Below, piece by piece: positions 35,501 through 43,309 of a stretch of 64,000 nucleotides of DNA. Position numbers and translations under genes: made by a program. Within the stretch, counting starts at the first letter, position 1. Each line of letters begins with the position of its first letter. This DNA comes from Bacillus sp. Marseille-Q1617. GTDB lineage: Bacteria; Bacillota; Bacilli; Bacillales; Bacillaceae_B. The stretch is from the NCBI RefSeq assembly GCF_903645295.1, contig NZ_CAHJXM010000003.1, positions 823,682 through 887,681 of the forward strand. The letters are read 5' to 3'. The notes under the pieces were generated by a model. It searched no databases. It saw nothing but the letters and a program-made list of their open reading frames with translations, and was not told the DNA's origin.

Positions 35501-36900
35501 AGTATCAGGTGGAAGAAGCCGATTTTGCCCCTGAAGGCCATGGGATCACCACCACTACAGGGCATATCTATGACTTCAAGGATGAAGGCGACTTCCTGAA
35601 CTTTGCCGTCGAAGTGCCTGAAGCCGGTTCATATGACTTGAAATGGAGATACAACAATGATTCAGCTTCAAAACGAGAGGCTCAACGTGCAGTCTTTGTC
35701 AACAAAGAGAAAGCGGGCGAGGTCGTATTTTCATCTTCGAATGGATGGGAAGATCTTGAGATGAAGAATATTCAGCTGGAAGAAGGCCGGAACATCATCA
35801 GGATGGAAGTCCAGGATATAGATGATGACGGCGTCAAGCTGGATTATCTTCAAATAGGAAATCAACGGATACATGCAGAAACGGCAGACAGTCTATCCCC
35901 GATGCACATCTATAAGGATACACTGCTGAACTTTGGTCATACGGGCGATGAAGTGACCTTCGACGTCGATGTCGCTGAAAAAGGGGAAACAAGTTTCATC
36001 TTCACGTATGCCAACGCCGGAAGCGACACGGAGCGAACCATCTATGTCGACGGCGAGCCTGTCCTTGATGAGAACGGCAAGCCCTACAAAGTCGTCTTTA
36101 AAAGCACCGGCAATATCGATTCATACAGCGAAGACGGATATGTCGTACTGCCTGAGCTGTCGGCAGGAAAGCATGAAATCACACTGAAGCAGGAAGAAGG
36201 ACAACAAGGAACGATCCACCTGCGCCGTATGACCATCGGATTATTCGACGAACCTTCCGTCCGCCTGATGGACGCAGGCCTCGCCGCAATGGGTGCGACG
36301 CATATCGAAATCGGCACTGCCGAAAAATTCGAGGAAGGGCCGAACATGCTGGCCCACGAATACTACCCGAACCGCAGCAAGAAAATGAGCGGATCACTCA
36401 AAGAATCAATGAAAGATTACTACAAATTCTTCGCCGCCTATGAAAACATTCTGTACGACAGCACCCAGACAGATACCCAAATAAAAGTCGAGAAGGACGG
36501 AAAAGAAGTCAACGTGAGTGACAACGGGGAGCAAAACAGCATTTGGTCAATCGTCAGGAATAACAAGGACAATAAAGGTTTTGAGGACTATGAGGTCGTT
36601 CATCTTATCAATCTCTTAAACAACGACTCTAATTGGAGAAACGCGGCTGCCAAGCCTGAAACTCAAAAAGAACTGACGGTCAGATACCCGATCGGGCAGT
36701 CAGCTGAAGAACTCCCGGAACTGAAAGTCTATGCAGCAAGCCCTGACAAACGAGAAGGGATAATGGAGGAACTTAAGTACAGCTGGGATCAGGAAGAATT
36801 GGTCATCACTGTACCGAGCCTGGAGTATTGGGAGATCCTTGTGATTGATCGTGATGGGGTAGAGGGAGAAAAAACGTCGAAGATTAAGATTAAGAAGTAA
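32599..36900 (+). CDS. secreted multimodular GH66 enzyme with six CBM35-like modules inserted in the catalytic barrel
   Basis: 1433 residues from ATG 32599 (GGAGGAAGGAA upstream). A Sec signal peptide (about 1-35, ending DAAAK, no lipobox) is followed by a beta-sandwich (YNPGEKVKLSLLFN) and the GH66 barrel starting SSDWTQYPRYGYATEF. Nucleophile D341 lies in FDGMHLDQWG and acid/base E413 in FDYSEIWQD. From about residue 477 to 1215 the barrel is interrupted by six modules of 110-135 residues, each with a pattern like EAEDAEL...GDFIEFTVDAAEAGTY...VNGEL...GENKIKL...IDYLSV (CBM35-like jelly rolls). The barrel resumes at MDAGLAAMGATHIEIG and ends with a beta domain. CITase is known to carry one CBM35 at such an insertion. 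Likely product: dextran cutting or cyclic isomalto-oligosaccharide formation. Confidence 0.9.
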   Translation: MNINRKLKLPLAGLVAFNLALTPFTLPQDAAAKDNQKETVQKAQSKKNLPAEPISAFLVDKSRYNPGEKVKLSLLFNTEKEWKGDLRLEVYHLNEKVAEGSKKIHVKNGLKGIEVDWTPPSDDFKGYLVKASFKGSDQIVTAAIDVSSDWTQYPRYGYATEFPQETTAESEKKMKQLTQEYYLNGFQFYDWMWRHDVSVYSKTDSEGNPVLDEDGNFITEDIDKDTAYNDLLGRKLYPITVKQQIDAAQKYNAAAMAYQMNYAARENYEAFGVKKEWGLYKKNASFPDPSLSDQEGFYFDWVNPPTGLYLQDPGNTEWQEYINREFVRGVNEFGFDGMHLDQWGFHDNDYLYDYEGNKRHFSKDYDSLINSVKGSLTDNDKSKNFVTFNMVGGNDGYSDVPRPSTQTDFDYSEIWQDKDHYRDLLKVVEETRETNGGKAVVIAGYMNYKQATGEHYNVADVEGVPRSEHFISRIQKMPGWVGDFGMKDEDQIIWKVDAPESGTYTVDLKYGHDNGESPVGKIHVNDALVKDAIPFSEKTGWGNPVAETSLTADLQEGENEIKLSLNTNNLWLNVDSLVLKKEDYEKEYEAEDAELISSKVDKHGHVYNFETDGDFIEFTVDAAEAGTYPVSFQYGVESTAVSRHLYVNGELASDSIQLDPTGGWESFQSTEETAVKLKAGENKIKLKADGVNDTGAKIDYLSVGEDRYQAEKAKVGWEPSQEPLVKADDAGVTDFKQQGDFISFPMNAGESKETAISVRYQNPGEETKRSIFVNGKKAGIMTLPPTAESQWGTAEVSIYLYNGGNKISIQMEEETEETGIAIDKIESGSQVIEAEEAELGWLPVVSRTSEVSVDPGYTNNFGNKGQRVLFNVNNKEETDTLSFKYRTANNPHINIYVDGELIPSNNQYVDGKTVSETVFSSTPGGWDGAMVEKTINAKVPPGEHEVIFEMASNGEYINLDSMNAGGVEYQVEEADFAPEGHGITTTTGHIYDFKDEGDFLNFAVEVPEAGSYDLKWRYNNDSASKREAQRAVFVNKEKAGEVVFSSSNGWEDLEMKNIQLEEGRNIIRMEVQDIDDDGVKLDYLQIGNQRIHAETADSLSPMHIYKDTLLNFGHTGDEVTFDVDVAEKGETSFIFTYANAGSDTERTIYVDGEPVLDENGKPYKVVFKSTGNIDSYSEDGYVVLPELSAGKHEITLKQEEGQQGTIHLRRMTIGLFDEPSVRLMDAGLAAMGATHIEIGTAEKFEEGPNMLAHEYYPNRSKKMSGSLKESMKDYYKFFAAYENILYDSTQTDTQIKVEKDGKEVNVSDNGEQNSIWSIVRNNKDNKGFEDYEVVHLINLLNNDSNWRNAAAKPETQKELTVRYPIGQSAEELPELKVYAASPDKREGIMEELKYSWDQEELVITVPSLEYWEILVIDRDGVEGEKTSKIKIKK

Positions 36901-36921
36901 CAGCTTTGGTGGAATATTGTA

Positions 36922-36966
36922 AAAGAAAGCAGCAGCTTATTGGTGTAAGCTGCTGCTTTCTTTCTT
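36922..36966. terminator. perfect 18-bp bidirectional terminator
   Basis: AAAGAAAGCAGCAGCTTA (36922-36939) pairs exactly with TAAGCTGCTGCTTTCTTT (36946-36963). It lies after the GH66 gene and overlaps the last codons of the small minus-strand gene. Confidence 0.85.
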
Positions 36967-37137
36967 GGCTAACTTAATAACTTCTTTCACATCGGCACCT
37001 CTATAAATAGAAGTCTTTTTATCATGATCTGTAAAATAAACCTCCCCATAGTCATGTTTACGGTTAAATCCGACAATCATAAAATTGTATGTTTGCTTAT
37101 CTTTTAATAGGATGAATTCTTGTTTTTTGATGTTAAT
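36937..37137 (-). CDS. small conserved protein, paralogue of the one at 43504-43710; no standard start codon
   Basis: Open frame of about 66 residues reading INIKKQEFILLKDKQTYNFM, IVGFNRKHDYGEVYFTDHDK, IYRGADVKEVIKLAKKES to TAA. It aligns along its whole length with the 68-residue protein encoded at 43710-43504 (shared NFMIVGFN, YGE-Y-T--DKKT, RG-D-K-VIKLAKKES). No ATG, GTG or TTG lies in frame before the conserved part: an in-frame TAG precedes ATT 37137, which follows GGGGG closely. Either a rare ATT start is used or the 5' end is damaged. It follows the HTH gene by about 36 bases on the same strand. Confidence 0.5.
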   Translation of the reverse strand: MNIKKQEFILLKDKQTYNFMIVGFNRKHDYGEVYFTDHDKKTSIYRGADVKEVIKLAKKESSSLHQ

Positions 37138-37172
37138 ACCCCCAATTGACTACCAAGTCAATCTTCTTTACT

Positions 37173-37418
37173 TCATCTATTTTTTATCTTAGCGAATTCC
37201 TTGAAAATCAAATCCATACTAATTCCTGTTTTAATATGTATGATGCACAGTGTTAGAGCACTAGGGATTCTTTGCCCGCGCTCGATCATCCCGTAGCCTT
37301 CTTCTGACAATTCAGTTGTCTCAGCAAACTCAGCCTGGGTCATTCCAAGTTCATATCTTCCCCGTTTCAAATGTTCACCCAGTAATTTCGCAAATTGTTG
37401 ATTTTCTTCTTTTACCAA
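37173..37418 (-). CDS. XRE-type helix-turn-helix regulator
   Basis: 81 residues from TTG 37418, with AGGGGAG upstream. The helix-turn-helix reads LKRGRYELGMTQAEFAETTE then LSEEGYGMIERGQRIPSALT, a standard Cro/C1-type domain taking up most of the protein. The C-terminus IKTGISMDLIFKEFAKIKNR could serve dimerisation. The small gene downstream on the same strand may be its target or partner. Typical of small mobile or prophage-derived regulators. Confidence 0.85.
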   Translation of the reverse strand: MVKEENQQFAKLLGEHLKRGRYELGMTQAEFAETTELSEEGYGMIERGQRIPSALTLCIIHIKTGISMDLIFKEFAKIKNR

Positions 37419-37698
37419 AGGTTTCTCCCCTTTTTACAATCATTATCAAATCGGGGAAAACCGAGCACCACAAACAGATAGTTGGATTATTACAAAATAT
37501 GTAAAATATATAAAGTTTATTTTTTGTCTCTGTCTTTATCAAAAGAATTACTACTGGCCGATCAACTATAAGGGAAGGATTGTCAGAAGTTTGCTTGAAT
37601 AATTGGACAGAAAGTGGAATGTTTGACTCTATTTAAATTCATGAACACCTATCAAAATGTTAAAATATAGATAATCCAAACAATAGGAGGTCACCAAC

Positions 37699-38022
37699 AT
37701 GCCCACCTACAATAAGTTAGTCAGGGATAAAATCCCACAAATCATTGAAAGTAAAGGTAAGAAGTTTTCAATAAAGGTCCTTAACGATGAAGACTACATA
37801 AAGTATTTAAAAGAAAAAGCTTATGAGGAATTGGATGAGTGCTGTGCTGCCGAAACAGATGGTGAAGCAATGGAAGAGCTTGCTGATCTGTTAGAGGTTA
37901 TCCGTGCTTTGGCAGTGCAACATGGGTCTTCTATAGAAGAAGTGGAAGCAGGGCGGATAGATAAGGTTGAGAAACGTGGGGGGTTTCAGGAGAAGGTGTT
38001 TTTGATTGAGGTGGAGGATTGA
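37699..38022 (+). CDS. MazG-like nucleotide pyrophosphohydrolase family protein
   Basis: 107 residues, AGGAGGTCACC before ATG 37699. MPTYNKLVRDKIPQIIESKG and KEKAYEELDECCAAETDGEAMEELADLLEVIRALA match the phosphoribosyl-ATP pyrophosphohydrolase/MazG-like group (E-x2-E...E-x2-D metal site: EELDE and EELADLLEV). The product probably hydrolyses a (d)NTP-type pyrophosphate bond. A degraded copy of the gene together with its upstream region lies at 41555-41925. The gene begins a mosaic of unrelated single genes. Confidence 0.85.
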   Translation: MPTYNKLVRDKIPQIIESKGKKFSIKVLNDEDYIKYLKEKAYEELDECCAAETDGEAMEELADLLEVIRALAVQHGSSIEEVEAGRIDKVEKRGGFQEKVFLIEVED

Positions 38023-38165
38023 TTCAATTAAATTTGTAACCGATTTAAAATATAGGAAACAATGAGTTTTTTAAGAATGGGAGAATGGTTGCTGCGGGGA
38101 AAACGGAGTATAAGTATAAATATTAATTTTAACTAATAGCACATCGGGAAGGAAGTTGGATTAAA

Positions 38166-38879
38166 TTGAAACTGATTTCATGGAATTGTCAAAGAGGATT
38201 CTTGAGGAAAGAGAAACATGAAAAGATACTGAACCTTATGCCTGATATTGCTTTAATTCAAGAGTGCATCCATCCTGGTAGTCTTAAAGATACGCTTAAA
38301 CATAATGATGTTATATGGGCAGGGAAAGAGGACGGAATAGGCATAGGTGTTTTCTCCTTTTCGGAAGATATTAGTCTTAAACTGTTAGTCGATGAAATGA
38401 AGTATGAATGGATTGTTCCTATTAAGGTGTCTGGGAAGGTTGACTTTGTGTTGATTGCTGTTTGGACAAAAAGACTTCCTGGAGTCTCATATGGGAAAGT
38501 ACTTTATTCTGCTTTGAAAGAATATCGGCACTTCTTTCTTAACAATCAGGTAATGGTGGTAGGTGATTTTAACATTGATCAAAAACTGCCTGCCAGTTAT
38601 TCAGGGATTCAGGGAAAAGAAGGATTCAATAGAATAATTGATTTATTAAGAGGCCATGAAATTGAAAGCTGTTACCATCATATATATAAAGAAAGCTTTG
38701 GCTCAGAGGGGAGAGGTACGTATTACCATCACAAAAAGATTGATAAGCCGTTCCACATCGACTATTGCTTTGTATCAAAAGAGATCCTAAAGCATACACA
38801 AACATTCAAAATTGGTGAAAAGGAGGAATGGGGAGAGTTAAGTGATCATGTACCGCTTATTATTGAAGCAAGCATATGA
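38166..38879 (+). CDS. endonuclease/exonuclease/phosphatase (EEP) family protein
   Basis: 237 residues from TTG 38166 with GGAAGGAAG upstream. EEP-fold motifs in order: MKLISWNCQRG (N for metal/phosphate), MPDIALIQECIHPG (metal-binding E), VMVVGDFNIDQK (D and N), HIDYCFVSKE and WGELSDHVPLI (final D-H pair). All catalytic positions of the fold are present. Members cut DNA, RNA, phospholipids or inositol phosphates; without a signal peptide this one should act on an intracellular nucleic acid or phosphoester. The reading frame of the next gene may overlap if its longer form is used. Confidence 0.88.
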   Translation: MKLISWNCQRGFLRKEKHEKILNLMPDIALIQECIHPGSLKDTLKHNDVIWAGKEDGIGIGVFSFSEDISLKLLVDEMKYEWIVPIKVSGKVDFVLIAVWTKRLPGVSYGKVLYSALKEYRHFFLNNQVMVVGDFNIDQKLPASYSGIQGKEGFNRIIDLLRGHEIESCYHHIYKESFGSEGRGTYYHHKKIDKPFHIDYCFVSKEILKHTQTFKIGEKEEWGELSDHVPLIIEASI

Positions 38880-38976
38880 GTTTATTTCCAAGTATGAAAT
38901 ATGGGCCTATAAGATATATTCTTCAATGAAATTGATCATTAACCCGTGGAAGACAAACATTAGAGGGGTGCTTCTT

Positions 38977-40020
38977 TTGCCGGTAAATAATAATAAAACA
39001 ATAGAAGAGTTGCTGGATTTGGAAGAGGAATTAAAGGATAAAATTCAAACTGAAGAAAATGCTTCTTATTATGAGTTGATTCAAGTCTATGAAACTATGT
39101 ATAAAAAAATAGCGAGAGACACCGACTCTGAATATCAACCAAGTTTAAATAACATTAAAGATAAACTCATATTTCACCTCATAAAGCATGGTACATATTT
39201 GAAGACAGTTTATCAAAAGGATGACCGTACAGCTGAAAGCTGTATGAAAAGGGCAATTTTCTACGAAAAGAACTTACCCATTGCTTATTATCGGTTAGGA
39301 TTTCTGCATTATAAGAAAAGATCCTATACAGTGGCACTTCTACATTTCCAGGATGCCCTCCGTTATGAGGAAAGAGAAGGTGACGGAATGTACAAAATGA
39401 ATGAGCAGCAGCTTTATAATTGTCGTCTATACTTAGCAAACTGTGGACTATTTATTGCCCAGAAGGCATATGAGGAACTGAAAGTTCTTAACCTTAAAGC
39501 TGAAATGCAAAAGGTCCTGAATTACGTAGTATCTCCGTATTATGAGTTAATCAGGGATAATGAGCAGTATTTAGGTCAACACGAATACTGTATGGTTTCT
39601 AAGAATAATACAAAGTATTGCGGCAGAGAGGAATGTGAAGAAGCACAGGACATAAAAGGGAAGTTAATCCTTGATTTTACGGATAGGCGTATTTCCTTGA
39701 TATACAATGGGCGGATGACAACCCTGTCAGGAAATCATGCTGAGATTCTTAGACTCCTTCTTATAAAAAGCGAAGAGAACAAACCACTAACGAAAAATGT
39801 GTTTTATGATATTTTTTCGGTTTCTAACGCCAGTGGAGAAATTTCTTCAAACACATATATTCAAAATATCACTAGGATTAGACGTAAGCTTAGGGAGATT
39901 GGGATCCCTAAGGGAATGATTGTTAATAAAGTTGGGAGCCCTGAAACAGGTTATTATTGCGAGCAAAGCATCCCATATATCATTATACATCGAACAGATG
40001 AAACCTTCATTTTGAACTGA
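38977..40020 (+). CDS. TPR-containing protein with C-terminal winged-helix domain
   Basis: About 347 residues. I choose TTG 38977 (PVNNNKTIEELLDLEEEL) because AGAGGGGTG lies just before it; the frame is open from 38842, overlapping the EEP gene. Helical repeats (about 20-210) include KNLPIAYYRLGFLHYKKRSY, a TPR-type unit. The C-terminal part (about 235-335) is an OmpR/PhoB-like DNA-binding domain: LSGNHAEILRLLLIKSEENK, SSNTYIQNITRIRRKLREIG and KVGSPETGYYCE, where the last block is the typical R-x-G-Y hairpin. A cytoplasmic transcription factor whose TPRs sense a peptide or protein is plausible. Confidence 0.7.
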   Translation: MPVNNNKTIEELLDLEEELKDKIQTEENASYYELIQVYETMYKKIARDTDSEYQPSLNNIKDKLIFHLIKHGTYLKTVYQKDDRTAESCMKRAIFYEKNLPIAYYRLGFLHYKKRSYTVALLHFQDALRYEEREGDGMYKMNEQQLYNCRLYLANCGLFIAQKAYEELKVLNLKAEMQKVLNYVVSPYYELIRDNEQYLGQHEYCMVSKNNTKYCGREECEEAQDIKGKLILDFTDRRISLIYNGRMTTLSGNHAEILRLLLIKSEENKPLTKNVFYDIFSVSNASGEISSNTYIQNITRIRRKLREIGIPKGMIVNKVGSPETGYYCEQSIPYIIIHRTDETFILN

Positions 40021-40081
40021 TGACAGGTCTGTCATCGCCCTTTTGAGATAATTAATTTACAAACGAAGGGGAGATGATGAG

Positions 40082-41482
40082 ATGAAGAAAACGTGGAATC
40101 AGTTATTTGTCAGACAGGGATGGTCATTGTATGAGGTGAAAGAAAATATCTTTGATTACAGCAGGGAAACTGAAGAAAATGTTGAGTTTCTTATCTTAAG
40201 TCTGGATGGTGCTGGTGTCAATTATGCCCTCAATAATGGAAGGGTGATACTGTTTGATGAAGCGGTCGCTGAAGAAAAGTGGCTGAAGGCTGTCGATTTT
40301 AAGGGGCGCGGACATGGAGAAGGGCTTTGGTTCCGCCCAGGTATTGAACAGCCGAAAGTTGCTGAACTAGATACGTATATCAGTGGGATTGTACGTCAAT
40401 TGAATAGACTCGGCTTTCATACAATGGGCTCCTGTGATGGGCATGAAAGAAGACCTGCCCATGTCATGATTACAAAGGAAAGCAACCTTATTGAGTTAGT
40501 GGGCTTGTTATTGGCACTAGGAATCAAAAAGATTTATTCAAGTGAACAGAAGAACAGTAACCATATAGCACTTCATTTAAAGCGTAACCATCTCCTTGAT
40601 CTGGCAGAAAAGCTCAGCTTGATAGAAGCAGATTGGGTTAGTAAGGGAGAAACATTCATCAGAGAAAAGATGTTTCAGCATCAATTGGAGGAACTTCTGA
40701 TGATTCCAGGTGCAAGCGGTAAGGAAGCCAAGGCCAGGGAATATGTAGTGGAGAAATTAAGGCCCCTCGTCGATCATCTCACCATCGATAGAACAGGCAA
40801 TATCCTGGCTGAGAAGACATATCAAACTGGACATGGACCTGTCATCCTATTGAATGCACATTTAGATACGGTAGATGAAATTGAGGAAGGCCGCGAAATT
40901 ATTAAGAAGGGGAAAATCTGGTCCAGCAGTAAGGGGATTTTAGGAGCGGATGACCGTGCAGGTGTGGCCGTACTGCTCCATATTGCTGAATCCCTTCATC
41001 TATCTTCAACCTTCAATGGGAAGGTGAAATTTATCTTCACAGTGGAAGAGGAATGCGGACTGGTAGGAGCAAATGAGGTTGATGATTACTTTCTTTGGAA
41101 TACCGATGCAGCCATTGTGGTTGATCGCCGTGGAACCGGAGATATCGTTACTTCTTGTGGTGGATATGTACCTTTCTGCGATCAACGCTATGGTGCTTTC
41201 TTTGAAGAAGTAGCAATAAGTGAGGGCTTTAACAATTGGAAGGCAACTTCAGGAGGCAGCAGCGATACATGGGTATGGGCAATGCATGGTATAGAAAGTG
41301 TGAATTTATCTGCAGGTTACTTTAATGAACATACCGATGAGGAAAATTTGGATGTGGAGAGCTGTTACAGAACGGCTATGCTAATAGAGGGTGTCTTTAA
41401 GAGAAGCAGGGAAATGAAAGGTGTTTTAAGGGAGATAAATCGAATGAAAAGAATAAATGACTTTATAGCAGAAGCACTCTGA
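40082..41482 (+). CDS. M20/M42-like metallopeptidase with extra N-terminal domain
   Basis: 466 residues, AAGGGGAGATGATG before ATG 40082. The C-terminal 270 residues form a zinc peptidase: ELLMIPGASGKEAKAREYVV, ILLNAHLDTVDEIEEG with H260 and D262, GILGADDRAGVAVLLHIAE, FTVEEECGLVGANEV (catalytic EE) and GGSSDTWVWAMHG plus FNEHTDEENLDVES. This resembles tripeptidase PepT and aminopeptidase families. The first 195 residues are an unrelated domain with GFHTMGSCDGHERRPAHVMI, LGIKKIYSSEQKNSNHIALH, whose function I do not know. The fusion suggests a specialised substrate. A terminator follows. Confidence 0.85.
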   Translation: MKKTWNQLFVRQGWSLYEVKENIFDYSRETEENVEFLILSLDGAGVNYALNNGRVILFDEAVAEEKWLKAVDFKGRGHGEGLWFRPGIEQPKVAELDTYISGIVRQLNRLGFHTMGSCDGHERRPAHVMITKESNLIELVGLLLALGIKKIYSSEQKNSNHIALHLKRNHLLDLAEKLSLIEADWVSKGETFIREKMFQHQLEELLMIPGASGKEAKAREYVVEKLRPLVDHLTIDRTGNILAEKTYQTGHGPVILLNAHLDTVDEIEEGREIIKKGKIWSSSKGILGADDRAGVAVLLHIAESLHLSSTFNGKVKFIFTVEEECGLVGANEVDDYFLWNTDAAIVVDRRGTGDIVTSCGGYVPFCDQRYGAFFEEVAISEGFNNWKATSGGSSDTWVWAMHGIESVNLSAGYFNEHTDEENLDVESCYRTAMLIEGVFKRSREMKGVLREINRMKRINDFIAEAL

Positions 41483-41506
41483 ACTGTGCATACAATAGGG
41501 GAGAGG

Positions 41507-41530
41507 GCCACTTTCAAAGTGGCTTTTCTT
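41507..41530 (+). terminator. rho-independent terminator
   Basis: GCCACTTT-C-AAAGTGGC stem followed by TTTTCTT, directly after the peptidase gene. Confidence 0.75.
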
Positions 41531-41595
41531 GCTTGTTAACCATCTCTAATACAATTTTTAAATATAGATAATACAATCAATAGGAGGCCACCAAC

Positions 41596-41901
41596 ATGTC
41601 GACCTAAAACAAGTTAGTCAGGGATAAAATCCTACAAATCATTCAAAGTAAAGGTAAGGAGTTTTCGACGAAGCTCCTGAACAATGAAGACTACATAAAG
41701 TATTTAAAAGTTAAAGCTTATGAGGAACTGGACGAGTATTGTGCAGCTGAAACGGATGGAGAAGCAGTAGAAGAGCTTGCTGATCTGTTAGAGGTTATCC
41801 TGGCATTGGTTAAGCAGCATGGATTTTCTATAGAAGAAGTGGAAGCTTTGCGAAAAGATAAGTCTGAGAAGCGTGGGGCATTTCAGGAGAAGGTGTTTTG
41901 A
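41596..41901 (+). pseudogene. broken duplicate of the MazG-like gene
   Basis: The sequence follows 37699-38022 closely, including TAGATAAT and TAGGAGG(C/T)CACCAACATG upstream. Codon 4 is TAA (TAC in the intact gene), so translation stops after three residues; the rest reads NKLVRDKILQIIQSKGKEFS and onward in frame. A one-base loss in the final T-run (GTGTTTTGA versus GTGTTTTTGA) creates an early TGA at 41899. Two independent lesions show decay. Confidence 0.85.
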
Positions 41902-41964
41902 TTGAGGTAGAGGATTGATTCAAGTGAATGTTAATTAAAAAATCTTTATGCGTGGTGGAAAACA

Positions 41965-42831
41965 ATGAACAGCTTTGAATTAAAAGATAGAATCAACAAC
42001 CTGTCCATATGGAAAAAAGGGGACCAGAGAGCCCCTCATAAACCGTTGCTGATTTTATTTGCATTGGGACAGCTTCAAGCGGACAAACCTAGATTCATAA
42101 GTTATGAAGTTACAAGGGAAAAGCTAACGGAGCTGCTGAGGGAATTCGGTCCGCTCAGGAAGTCCTATCACCCTGAAGAACCTTTTGTACGTTTGAGGAG
42201 AGACGGTATATGGCTTCTGCATAAAGAGGCGAATGCAAAGAGTCCTAGTAATCGTCAGTTACTTGCCGATGAAGTTGCAGGGGGATTCACCCCGGAAGTT
42301 TATCAACTTCTAAAAAATGAGCCCAGGCTCGTGCAGGAGATTGCCCATATTATATTGGATAGTCATTTTCCTGAAACAATCCACCAGGACATCCTGGATG
42401 CGGTTGGACTGGATTTTACCATTTATACAAAAAAGAAAAGAGATCCAAAGTTCAGAGAGAAGATCTTAAGGGCTTACGGGTACAGTTGTGCGGTTTGTGG
42501 TTTCAATGTTAGACTCTCACACACACTCGTTGGAGTTGAAGCAGCTCATATCAAGTGGCATCAAGCCGGCGGGCCGGATACAGAAGAAAACGGAATCGCT
42601 TTATGTTCGTTGCATCATAAATTATTTGACAGGGGAGTGTTCACTTTAACAAAGGAGCGAAAGATGGTTGTGTCACAGGATGCACATGGGACACATGGAT
42701 TTGAAGAGTGGCTGATGCGGTTTAATGGGCAGTTGATTCGGGAGCCGATTCAGTCTTATTATTATCCGGATCATTTATTTTTAGATTGGCATGTTAGGGA
42801 AGTTTTTAAAGGACCGCAGTATGGAATATAG
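41965..42831 (+). CDS. HNH endonuclease with sulfur-binding-domain-like N-terminus
   Basis: 288 residues. The N-terminal half (about 1-165) matches the SBD-type domain of phosphorothioate-dependent restriction enzymes: QRAPHKPLLILFALGQLQAD, LLREFGPLRKSYHPEEPFVRLRRDGIW. The C-terminal HNH domain has YSCAVCGFN, GVEAAHIKWHQAGGPDTEENGIALCSLHHKLFDRG with H, N and H in place. In relatives such as ScoMcrA/SprMcrA this combination cuts DNA carrying backbone sulfur. No dnd modification genes are in the window, consistent with a stand-alone type IV enzyme. No strong ribosome binding site precedes ATG 41965 (GTGG nearby). Confidence 0.8.
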   Translation: MNSFELKDRINNLSIWKKGDQRAPHKPLLILFALGQLQADKPRFISYEVTREKLTELLREFGPLRKSYHPEEPFVRLRRDGIWLLHKEANAKSPSNRQLLADEVAGGFTPEVYQLLKNEPRLVQEIAHIILDSHFPETIHQDILDAVGLDFTIYTKKKRDPKFREKILRAYGYSCAVCGFNVRLSHTLVGVEAAHIKWHQAGGPDTEENGIALCSLHHKLFDRGVFTLTKERKMVVSQDAHGTHGFEEWLMRFNGQLIREPIQSYYYPDHLFLDWHVREVFKGPQYGI

Positions 42832-42886
42832 AAGGTGTAAGGCTAAAAGTAGTAGTAGCACCAATGATGTAAATGAAGGTTCCGAA

Positions 42887-43309
42887 TTATTTTAAATTAT
42901 TCTTTGCATCTTCAATAAATTTAATTATCTTGTTTATTACCATATCAAAGTCTTCTTTAACTTCGTGTTCCCAAATCCTTAATATATTCCATCCTGCATT
43001 GATGTAATAAGTAGAGACTTCTTCATCCCTCATTCTGTTTCTTAGTAATTTTTCTTCCCAAAATTTATGATTTGTTTTAGGCATATTACCATGGAGAGGA
43101 CAAGAATGCCAAAAGCAAGAGTCAATAAATATTACGACCTGATATTTCTTTATTGAAATATCAGGTTTTCCAAAAAGATTTGGTGTGTTTCTCCGGAATC
43201 GATATCCTTTATTCCAAAGTGCTGATGAAACTACTTGTTCTAATTTCGATACTGATCTAATCGCTTTCATATTCTTTCTTCTTTGTGCGGGAGTCATATT
43301 ATCAACCAT
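42887..43309 (-). CDS. vsr: very short patch repair endonuclease
   Basis: 140 residues, TAGGAGTGA before ATG 43309. Nicks the T strand at T:G mismatches arising from deamination of 5-methylcytosine. Family features: MTPAQRRKNMKAIRSVSKLE, GYRFRRNTPNLFGKPDISI, VVIFIDSCFWHSCPLHG (catalytic Asp and zinc-binding C/H set) and WEEKLLRNRMRDEEV. Normally partnered with a C5 cytosine methylase; the nearest one is the DISARM-like methyltransferase at 52187, about 9 kb away. Confidence 0.93.
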   Translation of the reverse strand: MVDNMTPAQRRKNMKAIRSVSKLEQVVSSALWNKGYRFRRNTPNLFGKPDISIKKYQVVIFIDSCFWHSCPLHGNMPKTNHKFWEEKLLRNRMRDEEVSTYYINAGWNILRIWEHEVKEDFDMVINKIIKFIEDAKNNLK

